Shown one piece after another: positions 23,372 to 36,461 of a stretch of 64,000 bases of DNA (positions are counted from its first letter, which is position 1; every line of letters begins with the position of its first letter). The stretch spans positions 46,584,950 through 46,648,949 of the forward strand of contig NC_083348.1 of assembly GCF_019175385.1 (NCBI RefSeq), read 5' to 3'. This DNA comes from Lycium barbarum. Taxonomy: Eukaryota; Streptophyta; Magnoliopsida; Solanales; Solanaceae. A program made the position numbers and the translations under genes. Below the pieces are notes generated by a model. That model saw nothing but the letters and a program-made list of their open reading frames with translations. It did not search any database and had not been told where the DNA came from.

Positions 23372-25153
23372 TTTTCAACACTTGACCATAAATTTCACTA
23401 CAAAAAAACTACTGGCTCATATGCTTGCACACGTGCATCAAAATCACTTAATCAATACCAAACATGAAGGCTACTGACATTATGATAGTCAATTGACACC
23501 AACCTAACATTTAATATTCAACAAACATGCTAACACATAACTACTGTCGGAAACCAAACAACATAAATACATATCAATGTTCAAACTAGACCAAATAGGA
23601 ATGACAGGCATAAGACAACATACATCAGTATTTTGATTAATCTAAATAGGATACATGAATGAAACCAAAGGGAAATTGTTCTATAAGACATGCTAATATC
23701 TAGGCTAAATTATATAATCAAGTAATCATCATGCTAAGCTAAACTCTACATAACCTATACTAATCAGAAATGAAGTACAAACAAACATATAAGACCTACT
23801 AGTAACTAGGCTAACTTAACAAGCATAACAGCACTAACACTAAGCAAGAACTTAACATGCTAATGACTAGACTAATTATATAAGTAGATAGGATTAAGCT
23901 AAGTTGCAGACATGCTAATCGTTAAATTAATCTTAGCACATACTTAGTCAAACAACAACTACTTTAATATAAACAAAACATAAGACATTTTAACTAAGCT
24001 AACCTAACAAGTCTATAACTAAAATATTATTTACTCTAAACCCAACTAAACATGCTAATGACTAATCTACTACATACTTAAATGTCTAAGCTAACCTGAC
24101 AATTCTATAACTAAAATATTATTTACTCTAAACCCAACTAATCATGCTAATGACTAATCTACTACATATTTAACTAATTAGCAACTAAACCGAACTAAAC
24201 AAATATAAAGTCATACTAAAAAATCCAACAAACAACAAATAAACCAAATAAACACGCACAGACGAATTAAACACAAATAAATAACAAAAAATAACTTAAG
24301 GGGGAAAAAATTACCTATTTCAAGTACAAACTTTGTCGATATAGGAATAGAAGCAGGGCTTCTACACCTGAGACTCAACCACAAAAGGAAAAACCAAATT
24401 TTAGACTAGAAAAACTCAATTAATTAAATGTTTCACAAAATGCTAAATCCCTAAGTAAATCGAGTGTTTTTTGCTCTATAAATCAAGAGTGTGTGTAAAA
24501 TAGTGGAAATGAGGTTCTTTATATAGAACCCCAAAACCCCTAAAGGTCTTCAACCCATGTGGGACTAAAAGTTTCGAGGGGATTCATCTTGAATCTGTGA
24601 GACTCAACAAGACCCAATAGAAATCGTGAAGAAAATGAGACAATTCATTAAGGCTTTGTCCTTGCTTTGGATAGAAAAATCAAGGAAAGAGAAAAGAGGG
24701 TTTTACCTTTGGTAGTGGCGAATCGACGGTGATGGGGTAAGAGAAATTAATGCTCTTATCCAAAACAGAGAGGCGTGACTGAAATAAAGAAGCCTGATCT
24801 GCAACTTTTGCTATTCTTGGCCATGGATGATCGAAGAAAGAGAGAGGTGGTGGGGGTAGTGCTAGGGTTTCTTCCTCATCTATGAAATAAGGCAAATGAG
24901 GTATGTTTGGTATACTTGATGGGGTCTTGGGCCGAGTCTGGTCCTTTTGGACTGGGCCTGGCAGATCTTTTAAAAGGGTCTTGTCCCAATTCGTGATTTA
25001 AAGGGATTAGAAATAAGATGGCCAATTTAGGGAAATCTGGCTTGAATTAGAATTAATTTCAATTATGACCATTTTAAAAACAATTTGTCATTCTTATCAT
25101 GGCCTAATTGCAAATGTAGAATTTAAATCGGTTATTTTAATTAGGACCTCATT

Positions 25154-25155
<2 letters not shown>
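23372..25155. other. Unassigned A/C-rich host sequence, probable continuation of 10023-13855
   Basis: No gene seen. The part 23690-24240 is a loose minisatellite around CATGCTAAT and ACTAA words. The part 24480-25150 reads like LTR or leader sequence of a large retroelement (GGGTTTCTTCCTCATC, then GGGCCGAGTCTGG), but I cannot name the family. The open frame 24680-24895 (minus) has no motif. Confidence 0.4.
23994..24177 (+). repeat. 92-bp tandem duplication
   Basis: CTAAGCTAACCT starts at 23994 and again, with small changes, at 24086. The shared stretch CTATAACTAAAATATTATTT lies in both copies. Confidence 0.8.

Positions 25156-25237
<82 letters not shown>
25156..25237 (+). repeat. Compound microsatellite (TC)n(AC)n
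   Basis: An uninterrupted TC run of about 57 bp is followed directly by an AC run of about 25 bp. Confidence 0.95.
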
Positions 25238-25242
<5 letters not shown>

Positions 25243-25249
25243 CAAGAAG

Positions 25250-25770
25250 AAAGTTTGTATATTCACAAATAGAGAAATCAGAATATTAAGAGAAAACGGT
25301 CAATGCTATATTGAATGTTCTGATTCTAGAAGTGCCACCTGATATTACGAAAAAGATTAAGAAGTTGTTCTATAGAGTTTATATTTTAAAATTCTTAAGT
25401 CCAGAATTGTGTATTAGGTTGTTTATCGAGTTGTATCTTTATCCGCTTTCATAGAAGCATAATTTTTAGGTACAAAGAGTTAGTCAAATTCAACTTCAAG
25501 TTGGGATAACTTGAAGGGTGCTTGCTAGTCAAGGGAGATTAGTAAGATAGGAATTAGAGTTTAGTTCCTAGGTTATAGAGTTTGTAACTTGAAGTTGCAC
25601 AGGCTCACAGTTGTAGTAGAGTTTGGAAAAAATCCTATAGAGGTGTAGGTTGTGGTTTTTTCACCCTTGTGAGTCGGGTGGTTTCCACGTAAAATGGTTG
25701 TCTTTTACTTTATTGTTCTTTACTATTCTGAACACGCTAGCCTGGAATAGGTAGAGTAACATGTTCTATC
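25250..25770 (+). repeat. Copia-type LTR 3' part (fragment)
   Basis: Contains TTTTTTCACCCTTGTGAGTC, then GGTTTCCACGTAAAATGG (about 25656-25697), matching the R/U5-like stretch of the copia LTR at 7440-7475. No PPT, primer site or target duplication was found, so both ends are approximate. Confidence 0.45.
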
Positions 25771-25820
25771 CCATATGCGAAAATATGGTATTGATTAGGA
25801 TAGAATTAAGGCATATGTTT

Positions 25821-25919
25821 GCCCGGCCACATAAATAGGGCTCGGTGTATATCTACCCGGCCACATAAATAAGGCTCGGTGTCTGACTGTCCGGCCTCAC
25901 AAAGCTCGATGTATAACTC
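25821..25919 (+). repeat. ~35-bp GC-rich tandem repeat, 3 degenerate copies
   Basis: Units start at 25821, 25856 and 25890: CCCGGCCACATAAATAGGGC, CCCGGCCACATAAATAAGGC and TCCGGCCTCACAAAGC. They sit in the middle of the LTR fragment, where other LTRs here carry different GC-rich repeats. Confidence 0.75.
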
Positions 25920-27415
25920 TGTATATCTCTGTGTGTAATATTAATGCGTAACCATATATATGACTTCTCTATTCTATCTACTAGAATAGAACAAGTATGA
26001 AATTACTATGAGTCCCTAACAAGCTAAGGACATACTATAACATGAGTAAGGTAAGAAAATATGAACATAAGAACTCTATGATATACTCTCCTCTTATACG
26101 GTTATTCGGCTCTTTCTTATTATGGATTCATGCCAATGAAAGAAGTGGGTATAGCCTTTATATACCTTACAACAATCTGCCCAATAACCACGTTGAGCTC
26201 ACCTGTCACACCTTAATCTACAACAATGATAATGACACTATCATTAATCTACGAAAGATACAACTATCGCACAACGAATGATAAGCTTATTCTATATTAA
26301 AATGGGCAGCATCTCCCCTGATTCTTTCACTTTCCTTAAGCCCATAATAGGAATACAACAGAATAAGTGAATGCATGATAACAATTCCAATAGGAATATA
26401 TGAATCAACGGTGCCACACATGGACACATATCTCCATCACAATATCAATATCAAACCTTTCTTCCCTTTCCGACAACCTCAATCATAATAAATATGCTTT
26501 CCGACGCACAAGTAATCCATAAGCATCAACTCTAAAATTAATCACGTGGCGATAAGCCAACAACTCATAAATAAGCAACAACTCAATAGAACACAATAAG
26601 GTGACAACCATAATAAACAACAACAACAACCTAAGTATTCCATCCCAACTTCATACACGAAGGTTTACATGCTTTCTCCAACAATCACTAACTCTACATA
26701 TAACCCACTAACCGAAGTCTAACTAAAAAGGTAAGCCGTAACCTACCTTGGCCTTGCCTTTTCGTAGCGCCTCCAAGTACTCAAAGTCTATTCATAATCG
26801 AATTCTATTTTAAAAAACACGAATAACGACACCCATATTACTATACTTCTAGTTAGGTCAAAATCTAACCCAAGCAATTGGGGAAGCAGGCCTGTAAGGA
26901 TAAAATAGGAAATTGAAAGATGGAACATGCAATTCAAGCTCTAGGTGATCAAACCCACTACTCAATTACTAAAACAACTCAAGATTAAGCCTAATTCAGA
27001 TTTAAAGAAAAACCCCCAAATTTAGGTATGAACCCTAATTTTTCAATCCTCAAATTAACAATTAATAAAGGAAGAAATAAGCTTAACAACAAGGAATTCA
27101 TCAAATTCTAAGGTTATACCATTCAATTTCACCATCAATTTCTATTTTAGAAGTCTAAACCCATTTCAAGAAATTTATCATAAGACTCATCTTCTCTATT
27201 TTCATTCTAGTGATTCTAAGCATGGATTAGGGTTCTAAGAAGGTAAATGACGAAGTCTAGGGTCATAGATCTTACCTCCAAGAAGATTCAGCCCACAAGT
27301 TGATTAATTATCCCAAAGAGCTTAGAAAGTGATGAAAAGAATGTGATAGAGTTTAAGGGTTTTAATTAAAGAAAAGAATAGAATTCTGCCTGACATCGGC
27401 TACGACAGTTAGAGG

Positions 27416-27635
27416 AACCGCCACAGCACATGCGCTATGGCGCTACATGGCCCGCTATGGCGGCCATCCCAAAAACCCACAAGTTGTTGTAGTGGTAAGG
27501 ATACCCGCTACTGCGAGCACGCCATGGCGGTTAGCATGACCGCTATGGTGCCTCGTCACCAAACAACAAGATCGCTATGGGTGTTGGCCTATCGCTATAG
27601 CGGGACCACCACGGCGGTTTCAGGGCCGCTTCAGC
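27416..27635. repeat. Palindrome array in LTR fragment 25790-28095
   Basis: At least eight GC-rich words of the CCGCTATGGCGG / ATCGCTATAGCGGG type, including CCCGCTATGGCGGC near 27451 and TATCGCTATAGCGGG near 27590. Position relative to the LTR 5' end (right) is about 460-680 bp. Confidence 0.75.
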
Positions 27636-28095
27636 ATTTACATCAGATGTCAGAAAGTTCTAGTTTTGACCAATCTAGATCCGAAATCCGATTATTACCC
27701 AAGGCCCCACAGATACAAAACAAACATGCAAACACACATAAAAACGCTCTAAAAACTCACCCGCGGCCTCGGATTTCCCAACAGAGGTCTATTTGACCAA
27801 GTCAACCCCCAATGGCATAAAGTTAACTTTCCAACACAAGTTATAAAACGCTCCCAATTGCATTGGGAATCAAAACAAATGCATTACCAACTCATAAATG
27901 ACCATTCAAACCTCTTGAAATCCACAAAATTTTGAAAAGGGTCCGTTGACTCAAAAGCCAACTTTGGGTCAAACGAATTCCACTTTGAGGCTCAAACCTC
28001 CAAAGGTCACTCCAAAACTCGCCCGATGACCTAGGGAAAGGATCAACAGGGGTAAAAGGGTCATTAGCACCATAACGACTAATCGGGTCATTACA

Positions 28096-28598
28096 CTTTA
28101 ATTTAAGAAAGAAGAGGATTGCTTGAGAATTTCTTTATGGTTCGGGGCTGGCCAACTTGGAGAGAGATTCTATGGTTTCTCTTAGTCTCGTATGATCTGA
28201 CAATAATGAAAGGAAAGTGAGAGGATCAGCCCCTTTAAAGGGCCCCTTTGGCCGCCTCTCTCATGCCCTTTTTCTTTAAAATTGATTGTGGCCTTTCCTT
28301 TTGGCAAGTAGGTGATGCACCTACTTGTCACCTACTTTTTTAATTAAAAGCATACATGTTGGCCCTTATCCATTTAAACATGTTTTTTGTCCTCATTTGG
28401 TAATTAAGACATGTGTTAAGTAGCTCAAGCAAATAGGACGGGTAAGCAAGCAACTCATTTTTATTTTCCCAATATCCCATTTCTCCTCTTAGTCACATTC
28501 ACCTTAACTCATTTATAAATTCAAAGATGATCTTTTTTCCGAGCTTACGTCAACTAACTTATGACACAACTAAGAATGTGAAATTACGGGATGTAACA
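28096..28598 (-). repeat. LTR 5' piece ending CGGGATGTAACA
   Basis: On the minus strand it opens TGTTACATCCCG, a start typical of Tekay-type LTRs. The rest of this LTR is not found to the left, where another LTR fragment ends at 28095. It contains AT-rich sequence and no gene. Confidence 0.6.
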
Positions 28599-28702
28599 AG
28601 AGCGAGAAGGCTACTTGGGAAGCGGAGCAGAATATTTGGGACAGATACTCGCAGTTTTTTCATTTGAAGTCATGTCAAACACAAAAAAAACTCAATGCAT
28701 AA
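28599..28702 (+). pseudogene. Last residues of a gypsy chromodomain-like pol tail
   Basis: In frame from 28604 the plus strand reads EKATWEAEQNIWDRYSQFF and then reaches TAA at 28700-28702. This matches MTWKAEDEMKKKYPRLF at the end of the other pol copies. Everything upstream was displaced by the LTR ending at 28598. Confidence 0.7.
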
Positions 28703-29487
28703 GTGCACTTGTTACAGTTATACTCTCATTGCGTTCTCACCGGATTTTTTGAACTAATAGATCATGAATTTACATATTCATATTGGTAAGTTAACTTGTT
28801 CGAGTTACATTGGTGTTTATATTCTTTATTTGTAAATTTTGCATGATGGTACGGGGTCGCCCGGTACCCCATTTAGCATGTAATTGATGGTATGGAGTCG
28901 CCCAGAACTCCCTAGTATATGTTAGTTATAAATTATTATTGTTGGGTGTTGTTGTTAGCAGTAAGTATATAATGGGAATTAGTCTTAATTATAAGGGAAA
29001 CTCTACCCAAAGTTAAGTGTTTAGAATTAGTTCCTTATTTATAGTTTCTCTAATTTTAACGAGTCCCACATCAAAGAGGGTAGCCATAAAAAAATTCACA
29101 TAATGTGTATAAAAATCTATTCTTGAGCATATTATTTATATGATATATGAGGTCAATAATTAATTAGATTAGAAAGAGGGTCAAATTTTATATTACGTGA
29201 ATTTGTTTTTAAGTGGACTTAGTAACATATTTAAGGGAAGGCAATGGGCCAAGCCAACCTTGCTACGTGGATCAAGTGACTTTAGAAAGTGGAAAACAAA
29301 AGTGTAAGCCTTTGTGGGTTCGTTAGGAAAATGAATGAGAAATTCTAGTGGGGGCTTGCAGAAAGGATCTAACGGCGCCAGTGAGCAAGGGAAAGAGACC
29401 TGGCAGATGTTTGAATTCCTTTCCTTGATAGTTATTGTTTAAGAGTTCATTATTGGAGTAAAGTATTTTGCCTGCTCATGTTACTAA
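28703..29487. other. Intergenic repeat-like sequence, no gene
   Basis: Contains two diverged copies of GATGGTACGGGGTCGCCC / GATGGTATGGAGTCGCCC about 48 bp apart (28843-28910), resembling the GC-rich block inside LTRs. Nothing else recognisable. Confidence 0.4.
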
Positions 29488-29761
29488 GAGCCCGTTTGGA
29501 TTGACTCATAAGTTGCTTAAAAGTTGCTTATAAGCTGTTTTCGGCTTTTTTGAGTGTTTGGCTGGCCAGCTTAAAGTCATTTTGTGTTTAAAATAAGCTC
29601 CAAAAAATAATTGGGCCCATTTGACTTAACTTATCTAAAACAGCTTATAAGCTGAAAACAACTTATAAGCCAAAAAAAAATAAGTTAGACTACCCCAACT
29701 TATTTTTTTTAGCTTATAAGCTGCAAACAGCTTATAGGCATAAGCCCATCCAAACAGGCTC
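29488..29761. mobile_element. Tourist-like MITE (PIF/Harbinger type), 274 bp
   Basis: Terminal inverted repeats GAGCCCGTTTGGAT and ATCCAAACAGGCTC are flanked by TAA on both sides (29485-29487 and 29762-29764), the 3-bp target duplication of PIF/Harbinger elements. Internal arms such as CTTATAAGCTG also pair. It has no coding capacity, so mobilisation would need a transposase from elsewhere. Confidence 0.85.
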
Positions 29762-29764
29762 TAA

Positions 29765-30178
29765 GGAAGGAGTGTTATATATTGTCTGATTCCCAACAAC
29801 AAGTTATAGAGTATTGGGGTATTTCTTTTTGTCTCTAAACCTTATGATTATTATTTTGGGAAATGACTATTAGTATATTGAATACATGATATAGATTTTG
29901 ATATTAGGATATATTTCTACTTTTTAAAAGAATTATGGAATTGAGATATAGAATGTTGAAATTTAGCTCAACGCCTAAAATTCAGGTATTTGAGATTTGA
30001 TACACTAATTGAAATCAAGATTGAAACTTTATTATTGATTTAGACTCCATGGCTTATGGGTAACGTGTCCATGTAATCAATTAGCCTCCTCTTCTTTAAC
30101 TGGCTTAGTAGTATTTCGAACTGCGTCTCGTACTTTTTCATTCGGACTACCAGTTCGATGACTTAGACATATTATGGA
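29765..30178 (+). repeat. Probable LTR remnant interrupted by the element at 30179
   Basis: This stretch and 42503-42690 look like the two parts of one plus-strand LTR. The right part has an LTR-like end (GTGCCCTATCGCAGCC, then GGGTTATGACA); the left part ends in LTR-style sequence (CAGTTCGATGACTTAGACAT). The assignment of the left part rests on general resemblance. Confidence 0.35.
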
Positions 30179-30735
30179 TGTCACGACCCAAACTGGAGGG
30201 CCATGACGGGCACCTGGTCTTACTTACCAAGCACCACTGGACATGCATCCGTAACGTAATCATAAACATAAATGGGCCATTAAGGCCACCATGAGATAGC
30301 CCACTGACTCATAGAAGTAATAGACTGAAATAAAATAGGTCTGAAAGGACATAACTGCATAACAAGCTGGATATACTGTCTACAAGCCTCTATTAGAGTA
30401 CATGACATAGCGTGATCGGGACAGGGCCTTGTCATACCCGTATATATGCATACATATAATCATACTGACTCACAAGGCAACTCCGGAACAAGTGGAGTGC
30501 AACAACACTGTCTGTAGAGCATTCTACTGAGTGAGCCGTCAACCTGTATCTCAAGACCTATGGATAAGAGACACAACATCCCCCAGGCAAAAGGGGCGTC
30601 AGTACGAACAATGTACCGAGTATGTAAGGCATGAAATTTATATGATAGAGACATGAAAGTAACATGAGACAAGAGAAAGTCAACCTGTACATCTGAATGC
30701 CTCTGTGGGTGTATGACATGCATGCTTTCATTAAA

Positions 30736-30783
<48 letters not shown>

Positions 30784-30914
30784 CCTCACTGTGGGGTTGT
30801 ATCATCATTAAGCCGCTCTTTGGGGCTATCATTATCATACCGTACCCAACTGCAGGGGTATGCACAAAAGGTGCCATACCCGGCCGACTATAGCGCGGCT
30901 CGATGTCATAAAAT

Positions 30915-30973
<59 letters not shown>

Positions 30974-32563
30974 GGATGAATGAGAGTACAAGAAAGCGCT
31001 ACGACTCTATCGGAGTGACGTAAGGTCGACATACCCTCGATTACCATTACGTGTCATCAATCATTATCTTTGACATCCGTTAGCCACTGAGGGACTTTAT
31101 AACATAATGATAACTCGTATAGCATGATATGAAATATGACCCATAAAAATTGGATATACATCATGAAGAAAAGTAGGACATAAGCCTATATACAACTAAG
31201 ATTAGAGTTCATTATGAAGAGTTCGTTTCCGTAGGGTCATGCCAAAAGAAAGAAGAGAAAGTGCCTTAACATACCTCAAGTCGTTCAAGAAATCCAACAA
31301 TCGAGCTAATTACAACTAGCATGCCAATCCTATAACAAGGAATACATATACAAACTTAGATGGCGTTAGTATATCACATATATCAATGAAAACTTGATTC
31401 TAAAATGAAACGGGCAGCATTTCCCCTATCTCTCCAATCATATCAACATATAAAATAGCCCACAACAACAACAATTAAGCTCACAATGTCCTTAAATATT
31501 CCTTTCACTAACCACACAAAGAATATATGCAAAACAGCCCAAAGTACACCAATATACAAAAATAATATACACTTCCTTTCCTCCCAATCAAGGAGCATAA
31601 TCTCATCAACACACTAACAACATTAGATACTATCCATATATATGGAAGTTAGCTTAACAACACAACTACAACATGCTCAAAACAGTCCAAAATCTCAACA
31701 TGGTTCCTAGCTCATACTTGGACTTCTTTTCACATTTTCTTCCTTCAATCAAGTTGTATAATCATCAAACAACCTCAAGAACATGTATTAGAGAAGAAAA
31801 CTTACCTTGATTATGCAAGAACAGGCTCATGGACAGCTTACTTCACTTGGAGGAAACCTCTAACTTAACAACAAAGAACTACTAGTACTCCACAAACACA
31901 AGTGAACTTCCTAGAACTTGGATCACTTAATTATCTTGAGTTTTGCCTTGAATTTTCATTTGAACTTTTTTACAGAGGATTTCGGAGTCTGTTTGGGTCT
32001 TCTTTGGATGAAAATGAAACCCCAAGAGTGAAAAACAAAATATAAAGCAACACTTAAAAATCCGCCGACTCAAAGTACGCTCTACGTGTACCGTACATCC
32101 ATGTACCCATACATGTATCCCGTACATGGAATGTCAATTTTTCAACTTTCTGCCAACTTCTGGAAAATGAGGTATGGGACGTACAATTTTGTACCGACAG
32201 TACATTATCCCGTACGTCTCGATTTACAATCTGTCAGTTGCATTGGAAAGAAGACTTGCTGAACTTGAATTGACATAGGTTATGGATTCCCTACCACCTC
32301 ATATGATAGGAGATATACCTCCCTCAAGTTGGACCAAAAATCCTATCCAAAATGCCGCCAAGTTTCCTAAGTTTCGACAAACTTAATTTCTTCAATTCGA
32401 TTTTCTCCAATCCATCCATAAATTACTAAACATGAACTTAAACCCTTATTAACATAAAATAGGCATATTTAACCTCGTATAACCTAGGAGATAATCTCGG
32501 TGTCCAAGATTGGGGAAGTCAACATACGACGAACATTAACATACAAAACTACAAGGTGTAACA
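30179..32563 (-). repeat. 3' LTR of the LARD-like element, 2385 bp
   Basis: TGTCACGACCC on the left and GGTGTAACA on the right. It contains two long AT microsatellites (30739-30781 and 30919-30971). Matching blocks in the right LTR include AAGCCTCACTGTGGGGTTG (30781 and 37559) and GGTTCCTAGCTCATACTTGG (31702 and 41632). Confidence 0.85.
32074..32220. repeat. GTACATG/CATGTAC palindrome array in the 3' LTR
   Basis: CCGTACATCCATGTACCC, ATACATGTATCC, CCGTACATGG, then GGGACGTACAATTTTGTACC and CCCGTACG. These are short inverted words about 345-490 bp from the LTR 5' end, the same zone as the palindrome arrays of the other families. The partner LTR has the equivalent block at about 41991-42150. Confidence 0.7.
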
Positions 32564-32599
32564 TCCGTCCCCCCTTACAAACATTCGTCCTCGAATGTT
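32564..32599 (-). other. Polypurine tract and conserved hairpin
   Basis: On the minus strand, AAGGGGGGACGGA abuts the LTR start TGTTACACC. The 20-mer inverted repeat AACATTCGTCCTCGAATGTT lies at 32580-32599, identical (as reverse complement) to 1956-1975. Confidence 0.85.
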
Positions 32600-32809
32600 A
32601 AACTCTTAGAGATTTTATAGAAATTCTGACAGAGTCTCTTCTATTATCATACTACCACCAACCTGTCATGCAGCAGACCAAGCAACACAGTCCTACACTG
32701 GTCACAACAATAACAACAACAACAACAACAATAATGGCCTCACACAACCATTAATTATAAGTAACAATATACTACACACCTGAAGGCTGTGATGTCTCAG
32801 TCTAGATCA

Positions 32810-33330
32810 CCTCTAGGGGGCAAAACAAGTGCGGATATCTAGATATCTTGTCTTTCTCAGCTTCCCAAGTCATTTTCTTTACATGCACATTCTTTCATAG
32901 TACTTTTACCGAGATTACATCTCCGATTATCAATCCACGAACCTGGAACTATCTGAGAGGTAGTAGGAACTTCCTTGAACGATAAATGGTATCATCAACT
33001 GGTACAACTATGGGGGATTTCTCAATACACTTGCGGAGCAGAGACGTGTGAAAGACTGGATATGCAAATTCAAAATCTGAGGGTAAATCTCCTAGGACCT
33101 TCGGCCCATCCTGCGCATAATCTTGTGAAGTCTAAAGTGTCCAGTGGTAAACTTGTCCTCCTTATTAAATCTCATAAATCTCTTCAGAATGAAATTCCAA
33201 ATCTCAAACAATCTAACACTCTCCTATTCTTATAGGGCTTCGTACGTGCCATTTGGATATTGGAATGGTGACTAGAACCATATGCAAATTCAAGCTACAC
33301 TAACCGGTCAACCCAACTTACTTAAAGCTG
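32810..33330 (-). pseudogene. Decayed integrase C-terminus and chromodomain-like tail
   Basis: In the minus direction, pieces such as KMTWEAEK near 32865, a VPVDDT-like segment near 32995 and the LTR-proximal YPHLF-like end can be recognised by comparison with 62115-62870. Frames are broken throughout. It is the only pol-like sequence found in this element. Confidence 0.6.
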
Positions 33331-36300
33331 TAGCATACATGTTCATAATATATACTGGGATGTCAGAAATGTATGCTCTACCTACCTACTTATTTCAAGG
33401 TGGAAGTCAATATTGGGGGTAACATATATTCTTCAGATTTCCCTGAATGTACTAATCCTCAGGCACTAGTAGAGAACTGGGCATCTTAACCGGATAAACA
33501 GAGATACTAGGTAACCGGACAATTCCATATATAGCTTACATAATTCTTTACAATTAAAAAATCCATACTGACCATTCCTTCATTCCTCAACGATATATCC
33601 ATATGCTACTTCGGTCTTTCAGGCTTCTATTTATTTATTAACGAACCACGAACTCTGTAATATTCCCTTTTTATCGATCCACTAAGGTCATGATACATCT
33701 TTGTTGCCTCTAAATAGATCATCTACCCTTGCTACATTTAACATAAAGTTGATTTTGATATATTAGGAATCCATCTTGTTGAGATACTCATTTCCTGAAT
33801 CCCCTTTCGAGCTTTAGCTTTTAGAGATATACCATATCTAGGATACTGTGTCTTTACTCAAGTTTCCCAACATATACCATATTTTATTGCTATCCTTGGT
33901 TACGCTACACTTCACCAGTTGAAGCTCTATAGTTATCTTAGCAAGCCTCTCATATACTTATATCATCTCTGCGGTATATAATTCTACACCCTTCTGCTAC
34001 CTTCCAGAATAAACGTATCCATTTCGGTGCTAGATCCATCCTTATTAATTTTAATGCAATGAAGCTGTCTTACATGAACTTATTCCTCATTATCATCTCA
34101 ACTACCACTACTAGCCTTTAGTTTCTCATTTAGGTCCATCTTATTTCATTTACTTACAACGCGATTTTAATTATTTTACGTCCTGAATATTCTATGCCTG
34201 GAATTCTCGTATCATCTATAAGCTTTCGCTTCCATATAATCATACACATTTATTATTTTTCATAGGCTGTTACCGTCAAGTATTCGCGTTCCTTTGAATA
34301 GTTCATTTTCATTTCAGCCCTCTTCTATTGTTAACTCTGCATCTTTCCCTCAACAAAGACGTTACTAGATTCTGACTCGAATGCTTTTCCTTTTAAGGAT
34401 TGCCCTGTACAATGCTTTCCCAACCGTTCTGCAATGATGGAACTTCGTATCCACATGACGAGCTCGCGGTGGCTATTTCACTTAACTTCTTATCTTAGCC
34501 CATTATTTACTTCGAGTGCCATCTTCTTCATTACTGAACTTCCTATTAAACACTTATCTTGAAACTTCGAGTAATTCCTTCCTCGGAGTGCTATCTCCCA
34601 ATCTTTATTTAGTTATGCATATGACTGACTGTTATGTTTATCGTCAAATCGTCCATACACCTTATTGGCCTGCTAGCGTAATATCCCTTTGAGATGGTTT
34701 CCAATTCCTTTTTGTTATTATCTTTCCATCTTCTAACAAGGCATACTTCTAATCCTATACTTTTCGTCTCATCTTCCCCCCTTAAGCTGTTAACTCACTA
34801 CTCTATATTTAACATCCTATTTAGCTCTCCTTTTACCTGCAAGTACATACTCCCAGTAATTTTCGTGATTAATCTTAGCCATAACTGTTCGTCGGCTGAG
34901 TCTATCTGGTCAGTTGCACATACATGTAAAGGGTCACATATTCTCATAGACGTACTGGCCCTGGATGGGCCTAATCTTTCATCGAAGAGATCTTCATAAT
35001 TTTCCTTACCGTCCTTCCAGAAATCATCTTTCTCATATTACTCGCTCTTCCATTTCATCACTGTAATAGTATCTAGCATAAAATTCTATTCTCAAAAATC
35101 TGTACTGATTGTTAATATTCCTTCTTTTCTTTGTTAAATAAATGCTCGTTCTTTAGGCAGGCCTCTTTTAGAATATAAGTTTGTCTCATCAATGAAGGGC
35201 GTATCTTGCATCAATTTGCTACTTCAAACTCATCCAATGCCCATCATACAAATAATTCTTTCAAAACATCACTCATTTCCTTCATTAGCAATTCAGCCTT
35301 GTATTACTAACTCAATAATCCTGTGGTGATAAAACTTCTAGAGGAAAATTTTTTGTACCTTGGTCCTACCTCTGTCTTATACATTCCTGCGAATCAACTC
35401 ATGATTCATGTATCCTTATACTCGTACCTCTGTATAAATCCTTACCAATATACTCTGTACGATAAGAAGTCCCTCATCAATATCTAGCTCATTGAGTAAC
35501 GTACATCGTTCTTTACATCTTCTAACCAATCATATCCCTTTTTAACATTCGAAACAATAACTATCCTTGGAGGATCTTGCATTCTGTATCATATCCCCTT
35601 TAGACACTAGGCATCATCATCCTTACAACTGATACTCTTTTCCGTTTCCATAATTCCTGTTTTACCTCTGTTTGCTCGTAAAGTCATTGGCATATTTACA
35701 CTCAAGGGTTATTTTTAAACACATATGTATCCTTTCCATGTCTTACCTCGAAGGGAAGTTCATCTAATCATACTGATGTCTCCTCATAAAACACTCCTAA
35801 GGTTACTAACTACTCAAAACATAAACAAAGTCATTTGCTATCATCTGGCTGAAAATCCCCTCACTTCTCTTTTTTCTAGGTCTTATTGGTAGTGCTTCAG
35901 AAGTTATCTTAACAAAATTGCATGTGATATATCAATACCATCCCCAAGGGTGTATAAACATTAATACAATATTAATTGTACCTGGCGTTATCACTCATCC
36001 CCTCATACTGTACTATCTTCTCTTACTTACAAGTCATTCATATCTTACGGATTCCTCTTACGACCCATTATTCGTAAAACTGTAGGTATAATTTCTTCAT
36101 CAAACTATGTCTTATATATTCATTTCCTGTTTAATCATACCATTGCCTTATTACCATAACATATCTTTTTCCATCGTTCTATCAGCATATTCACAATCTT
36201 AATCCATCGTCTGACCACATATTGCACTTAAGATTCCTCGTTAATATTACTCATTTCCCTTTCCTTAAGATAATCATTGGGGCTTAATGACTTACCGTCT

Positions 36301-36461
36301 TTCCATAACATAAAATATTTCAAAATCATACTTACTTAATTTTTAACGTTTTACCAAAGCAACAATATACCTTCCACCATTAGTTGCTCTGGTCCTGAAA
36401 CTCCGACGGATGTGAGCCCCTCCCTTGCCCTACTCTAGACCCTGATCTAACACAAATCACT
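33331..36461 (-). other. Internal region without recognisable coding sequence
   Basis: About 3.1 kb that is C/T-rich on the plus strand. No RT, RNase H, protease or integrase core motif was found on either strand. The frame at 34694-34999 is on the plus strand, against the element, and has no motif. Either the pol is decayed beyond recognition or the element is a large non-coding derivative. Confidence 0.45.

Larger units (their letters stand above)
25790..28095 (-). repeat. Ty3/gypsy LTR fragment of the TGTAACGACCC-related family
   Basis: The right end CGGGTCATTACA (28084-28095) and the body match the nested LTRs: GAAGGTTTACATGC, then AAGTCTAACTA and CCGTAACCTACC (about 26660-26745; compare 21990-22080). 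It also carries the palindrome block. The left end with TGTCACGACCC is absent, so it is truncated near the copia fragment. Confidence 0.7.

Noticed and set aside
30460..31047. Open frames of 60-109 residues with Ile-Tyr repeats
   Set aside because: They are created by AT microsatellites in the LTR (30739-30781 and 30919-30971) read in several frames.
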